Shown: positions 61,364 through 64,000 of the stretch, one piece after another
Layout: each line of letters begins with the position of its first letter
Numbering within the stretch: the first letter of the stretch is position 1
DNA from: Sphingomonas sp. M1-B02
GTDB taxonomy: Bacteria; Pseudomonadota; Alphaproteobacteria; Sphingomonadales; Sphingomonadaceae
Direction: 5' to 3'
Length of the DNA: 64,000 nucleotides
NCBI RefSeq assembly: GCF_026167525.1
Contig: NZ_CP110679.1
Coordinates: forward strand, 124,001 to 188,000
Notes under the pieces: model-generated
Databases searched by the model: none
Told to the model about the DNA's origin: nothing
The model's input: the letters and a program-made list of their open reading frames with translations, nothing else
Made by a program: the position numbers and the translations under genes

Positions 61364-63090
61364 GGCCGCGGGCGTATCTGCTCGAGGCGATAGGCCTGAA
61401 AGGCGTCGACATTGTCCGACTGCATCAGGATTTTCGACCAGGGATCGACCACGACATGCGCGCCCTCGGGCACGGTGAGCATGTCCTTGCCGCCGGTCAT
61501 CGCCAGCCGGGTGACGACGCCGTCGACCGAGACTTCGAGGGGGAGCGGGAAGGGTTTGTTGCCCAGTGTCTTCCAGCTGAGCGAAAGCGTGTTGCCCTGG
61601 CGCTTCCGGATGAGCTCGGGGAGGCCGCCTTCATAGAGATAGACGTCGAAGAACCATTGATAGTCGGTGCCGGTCGTCTGCTTTACGAAGCCGATATATT
61701 CGGGGGTGGTGCGGAACAGCGGCTTGAAATTGCCCGGCTTGGGATCGACCCGGCCATAGATTGCCAGCCGCAGCGATTCGAAGAAGGCCTTGTCGCCGAT
61801 CAGGTTGCGCAGCGTGTGCAGCACCCAGCTGCCCTTGTTATAGATATCGCCGCCGCGGCCATTCTTGTCTTCATAGACATCCGACGCGGATTGCGGCTTG
61901 CCGGTGACGATCGCCGATCTGCCGCGAATGCCCGCGCGCGATTGCAGCATCATCGCGGTGTAGACGCCTTCGCCCTCGCGCCAGCGGCCGTAGAGCGGCT
62001 GCATGTAGGTGCCGGTGCCCTCGTGCAGCCAGAAATCGTCCCAATTGCTCACGGTCAGCTGGTTGGCGAACCATTCATGCGCGAATTCATGCTGGAAGAG
62101 ATCGTCGAAGCCCCACTGGGTCTTGGCGTAATTGTTGCCGTAGGCGTTGATCGTCTGGTGCTCCATTCCCTTGTGCGGGGTTTCCACCACGCCGAGCTTC
62201 TGGTCTGCGAAGGGGTAGGGGCCGATCACGCTTTCGAAGAAATCGAGTGTCGGTGCGAATTCGGCGAACAGCGCCTTTGCCTTTTCGGGGTGCCCCGGGA
62301 GATGCCAGAAGAACATCGGAATTTCGTTGCCGAAGCGGCTTTTGTAAGTGCCCGAAATCTCCTCATAGGGACCGACATTGAGAGCGATGCCGTAGATCGT
62401 CGGATTGGTGACGTGCCAATCCCAGATGGTGCGGCCGTCCGCCAGGCTGCGTATGCCCTTGAACACGCCGTTCGAGGGAGCTTTCAGTCCCTTGGGCACG
62501 GTGATGTGGAGATCGATGCTGTCGGGCTCGTAGGTCGGGTAATCGATGCACGGCCAGAACAGGTCGCAGCCCTGCATCTGCACCGCGGTAGCGACCCAGG
62601 GCTTGCCGTCTTTGGTCTTCGCCCAGACGAAGCCGCCGTCCCAAGGTGCGCGGACGGCGACGTGCGGGGTGCCGGCATAGGTTATGGTGGCAACGACCTG
62701 GCGCCCTGCGGCTATGGTCTTGCCGAGTGCGATCGTCATGCGGCCCTGGGGGTTGCTCCAGGAGCCTGCGCGCAGCGGCTTTCCGTCGATCGAGACGGCG
62801 GAGACCGGAAGGTTGTTGTCGAGATCGACGACCAGGCTATTCACCGGCGACTTGGCGGTGAAGCGTAGCGTCGCCACCCCTTTTATCGATTGCGAGTCGG
62901 GGAGGACTTCGATCGCGAGATCGGCGCTGTCGAAGCGCAGCTTCCGCTGAACGGGATCGAGGGGGCCGCCGGAACTCACCGCCTGCGCCGTCAGCGGCGG
63001 CTCTCCGGGCCGGATCTGCGCGTGGGCAGGAAGGGCCAGCGTGAGAACAGTGGCAGCGAGAAGGAGATGCGAGCGTATGGGAGCCTCCAT
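61360..63090 (-). CDS. M1 family zinc aminopeptidase, secreted (paralog 1)
   Basis: A 576-residue metallopeptidase. The signal peptide MEAPIRSHLLLAATVLTLALPAHA is cleaved near 24. The zinc site is H334-E-F-A-H338-E-W with E357, and GMEHQTIN precedes it. Close paralog of the next gene, sharing most motifs at the same spacing, so a tandem duplication is likely. The start MEAPIRSHLLL was chosen because the longer frame upstream has no similarity and runs toward the divergent lon start. GGCTCCCAT on this strand gives a weak ribosome-binding site. Confidence 0.93.
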   Translation of the reverse strand: MEAPIRSHLLLAATVLTLALPAHAQIRPGEPPLTAQAVSSGGPLDPVQRKLRFDSADLAIEVLPDSQSIKGVATLRFTAKSPVNSLVVDLDNNLPVSAVSIDGKPLRAGSWSNPQGRMTIALGKTIAAGRQVVATITYAGTPHVAVRAPWDGGFVWAKTKDGKPWVATAVQMQGCDLFWPCIDYPTYEPDSIDLHITVPKGLKAPSNGVFKGIRSLADGRTIWDWHVTNPTIYGIALNVGPYEEISGTYKSRFGNEIPMFFWHLPGHPEKAKALFAEFAPTLDFFESVIGPYPFADQKLGVVETPHKGMEHQTINAYGNNYAKTQWGFDDLFQHEFAHEWFANQLTVSNWDDFWLHEGTGTYMQPLYGRWREGEGVYTAMMLQSRAGIRGRSAIVTGKPQSASDVYEDKNGRGGDIYNKGSWVLHTLRNLIGDKAFFESLRLAIYGRVDPKPGNFKPLFRTTPEYIGFVKQTTGTDYQWFFDVYLYEGGLPELIRKRQGNTLSLSWKTLGNKPFPLPLEVSVDGVVTRLAMTGGKDMLTVPEGAHVVVDPWSKILMQSDNVDAFQAYRLEQIRPRP

Positions 63091-63266
63091 CGGGCCGGTT
63101 CGGCGGAACGTGCGTCGATGCGATCGTGGCGCACCGCTGCGGCTTCGGCAAGCCAGAGGAATTCCGCTAAACCGATACCGGGGAATTGCGTAGCGATTGA
63201 TGCCGCTCGCACTTGACCCCATATATGGCGGAGACACGGCCCCCATCGGGCCGCCCTGGAGTATCC

Positions 63267-64000
63267 ATGAAGCAGTCTTATCCCGTCCTGCCGCTTCGCG
63301 ACATCGTTGTATTCCCGCACATGATCGTGCCGCTGTTCGTCGGCCGCGACAAATCGGTTGCTGCGCTCGAAGCGGCGATGGCCGACGACAAGGAGATTTT
63401 CCTCGTCGCCCAGCTCGATCCGGCCGAGGACGATCCCGGCCGCGAGGACCTGTATGATACCGGCGTCACCGCCGAGGTGTTGCAGCTGCTCAAGCTGCCC
63501 GACGGCACCGTGCGCGTGCTGGTCTCCGGCAAGGAGCGCGGCCAGCTCGAATCGGTCGACGAAGAGGGCGCGTTCCTGACCGCGACGATCAGCCCGGTCG
63601 CGGAGGCCGAGATCGAGGGCACCGAGGTTCAGGCGCTGATGCGTTCGGTGGTCGACCAGTTCGAAAATTATGCCAAGCTCAATCGCAAACTGCCCGCTGA
63701 AACCGCGGTCCAGCTAGCCGAGCTGGACGATGCGTCACGCCTGGCAGACGCGGTTGCCGCCAATATTGCGGTCAAGGTCGCCGACAAGCAGAGCCTGCTC
63801 GTCGAGAAGGATCCCCAGAAGCGGCTTGAGATGGTGTTCGCCTTCATGGAGGGCGAGCTGGGCGTGCTGCAGGTCGAGAAGAAGATCCGCAGCCGCGTCA
63901 AGCGCCAGATGGAGAAGACCCAGCGCGAATATTATCTCAACGAGCAATTGAAGGCGATTCAGCGCGAGCTGGGGAATGAGGGCGAGGAGGGCGATGGCGA
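63267..64000 (+). CDS. lon: ATP-dependent protease Lon, N-terminal part
   Basis: The first 244 codons are visible; the gene runs off the window. The LON substrate-binding domain (PVLPLRDIVVFPHMIVPLFVGR at about 6-27, and VLVSGKERGQLESV) and the helical linker (KRQMEKTQREYYLNEQLKAIQREL) are typical; the AAA+ and Ser-Lys peptidase domains are beyond the end. It degrades misfolded and regulatory proteins. It is downstream of clpP-clpX, with the two M1 genes intervening on the opposite strand; 176 bases separate it from the M1 start. Confidence 0.97.
   Translation, partial: MKQSYPVLPLRDIVVFPHMIVPLFVGRDKSVAALEAAMADDKEIFLVAQLDPAEDDPGREDLYDTGVTAEVLQLLKLPDGTVRVLVSGKERGQLESVDEEGAFLTATISPVAEAEIEGTEVQALMRSVVDQFENYAKLNRKLPAETAVQLAELDDASRLADAVAANIAVKVADKQSLLVEKDPQKRLEMVFAFMEGELGVLQVEKKIRSRVKRQMEKTQREYYLNEQLKAIQRELGNEGEEGDG

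Overview
The window is a stretch of chromosome from a high-GC alphaproteobacterium, almost certainly a sphingomonad (Sphingomonas or a close relative). The evidence is the GC-rich third-position codon use, several large TonB-dependent receptors, overlapping operons with many GTG/TTG starts, two-armed REP-like inverted repeats between genes, and several small protein families (DUF1178, DUF2200, DUF2945, DUF6894, the TIGR02587/TIGR02588 pair) in arrangements usual for that group. It is mostly housekeeping DNA: about 70 protein genes, two tRNAs, no rRNA, no CRISPR array and no recognisable transposase. Coding density is high; no gene-free stretch exceeds 300 bases.

Layout. 1-1109: end of a nitrilase-family gene, DUF1178, tRNA-Arg(CCT), DUF2200. 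1308-4829 (minus): an iron-uptake operon (PepSY membrane protein, small membrane protein, siderophore receptor) behind a Fur-like palindrome. 4846-7438 (minus): M28 peptidase with the TIGR02587/TIGR02588 membrane pair. 7527-8986: a lower-GC patch with a broken toxin-like gene and an intact immunity-like gene. 9152-16921: mixed small genes (DEAD-box helicase, DksA-type zinc finger, PRISE-type reductase, HI0933 flavoprotein, Myb-like, SWIB and DUF2945 proteins, lipoprotein, BLUF photoreceptor). 17000-18854: leuA behind a Leu-rich leader peptide and attenuator. 18897-21781 (minus): a quinone-reductase-like enzyme and a pterin operon folE - pteridine-reductase-like SDR - folB. 22009-25414: TonB receptor and YceI. 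25534-30098 (minus): miaA, ilvB, ilvN, ilvC, with serB divergent from miaA. 31025-38651: PAP2 phosphatase, ABC exporter pair, MipA, then a ParA / ribbon-helix-helix / two SPOR-repeat-protein locus. 38668-43215: patatin, a lower-GC orphan-gene patch, then pyrB with a degenerate dihydroorotase. 43312-47788: hydrolases, ruvX, a DUF4153 membrane protein. 47831-51707: gatCAB and a cyclophilin. 51709-53111 (minus): DUF6894-Crp pair and two small proteins. 53222-64000: tRNA-Leu, tig, two glycosyltransferase-type genes, clpP, clpX, two tandem M1 aminopeptidases and the start of lon.

How it fits together. Branched-chain amino-acid synthesis is well represented (leuA under leucine attenuation; ilvBN and ilvC). 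So are pterin/folate synthesis (folE, SDR, folB), pyrimidine synthesis (pyrB with a likely non-catalytic partner), protein quality control (trigger factor, ClpP, ClpX, Lon in conserved order) and tRNA-dependent amidation (gatCAB).

I do not see one large, unmistakable new system. The strongest leads are the leucine attenuator, the ParA-RHH-SPOR locus, the decayed toxin/immunity pair, the PTR1-like catalytic set in the folE operon, and the dihydroorotase without zinc ligands. All calls are by eye from sequence; no database search or structure prediction was run.
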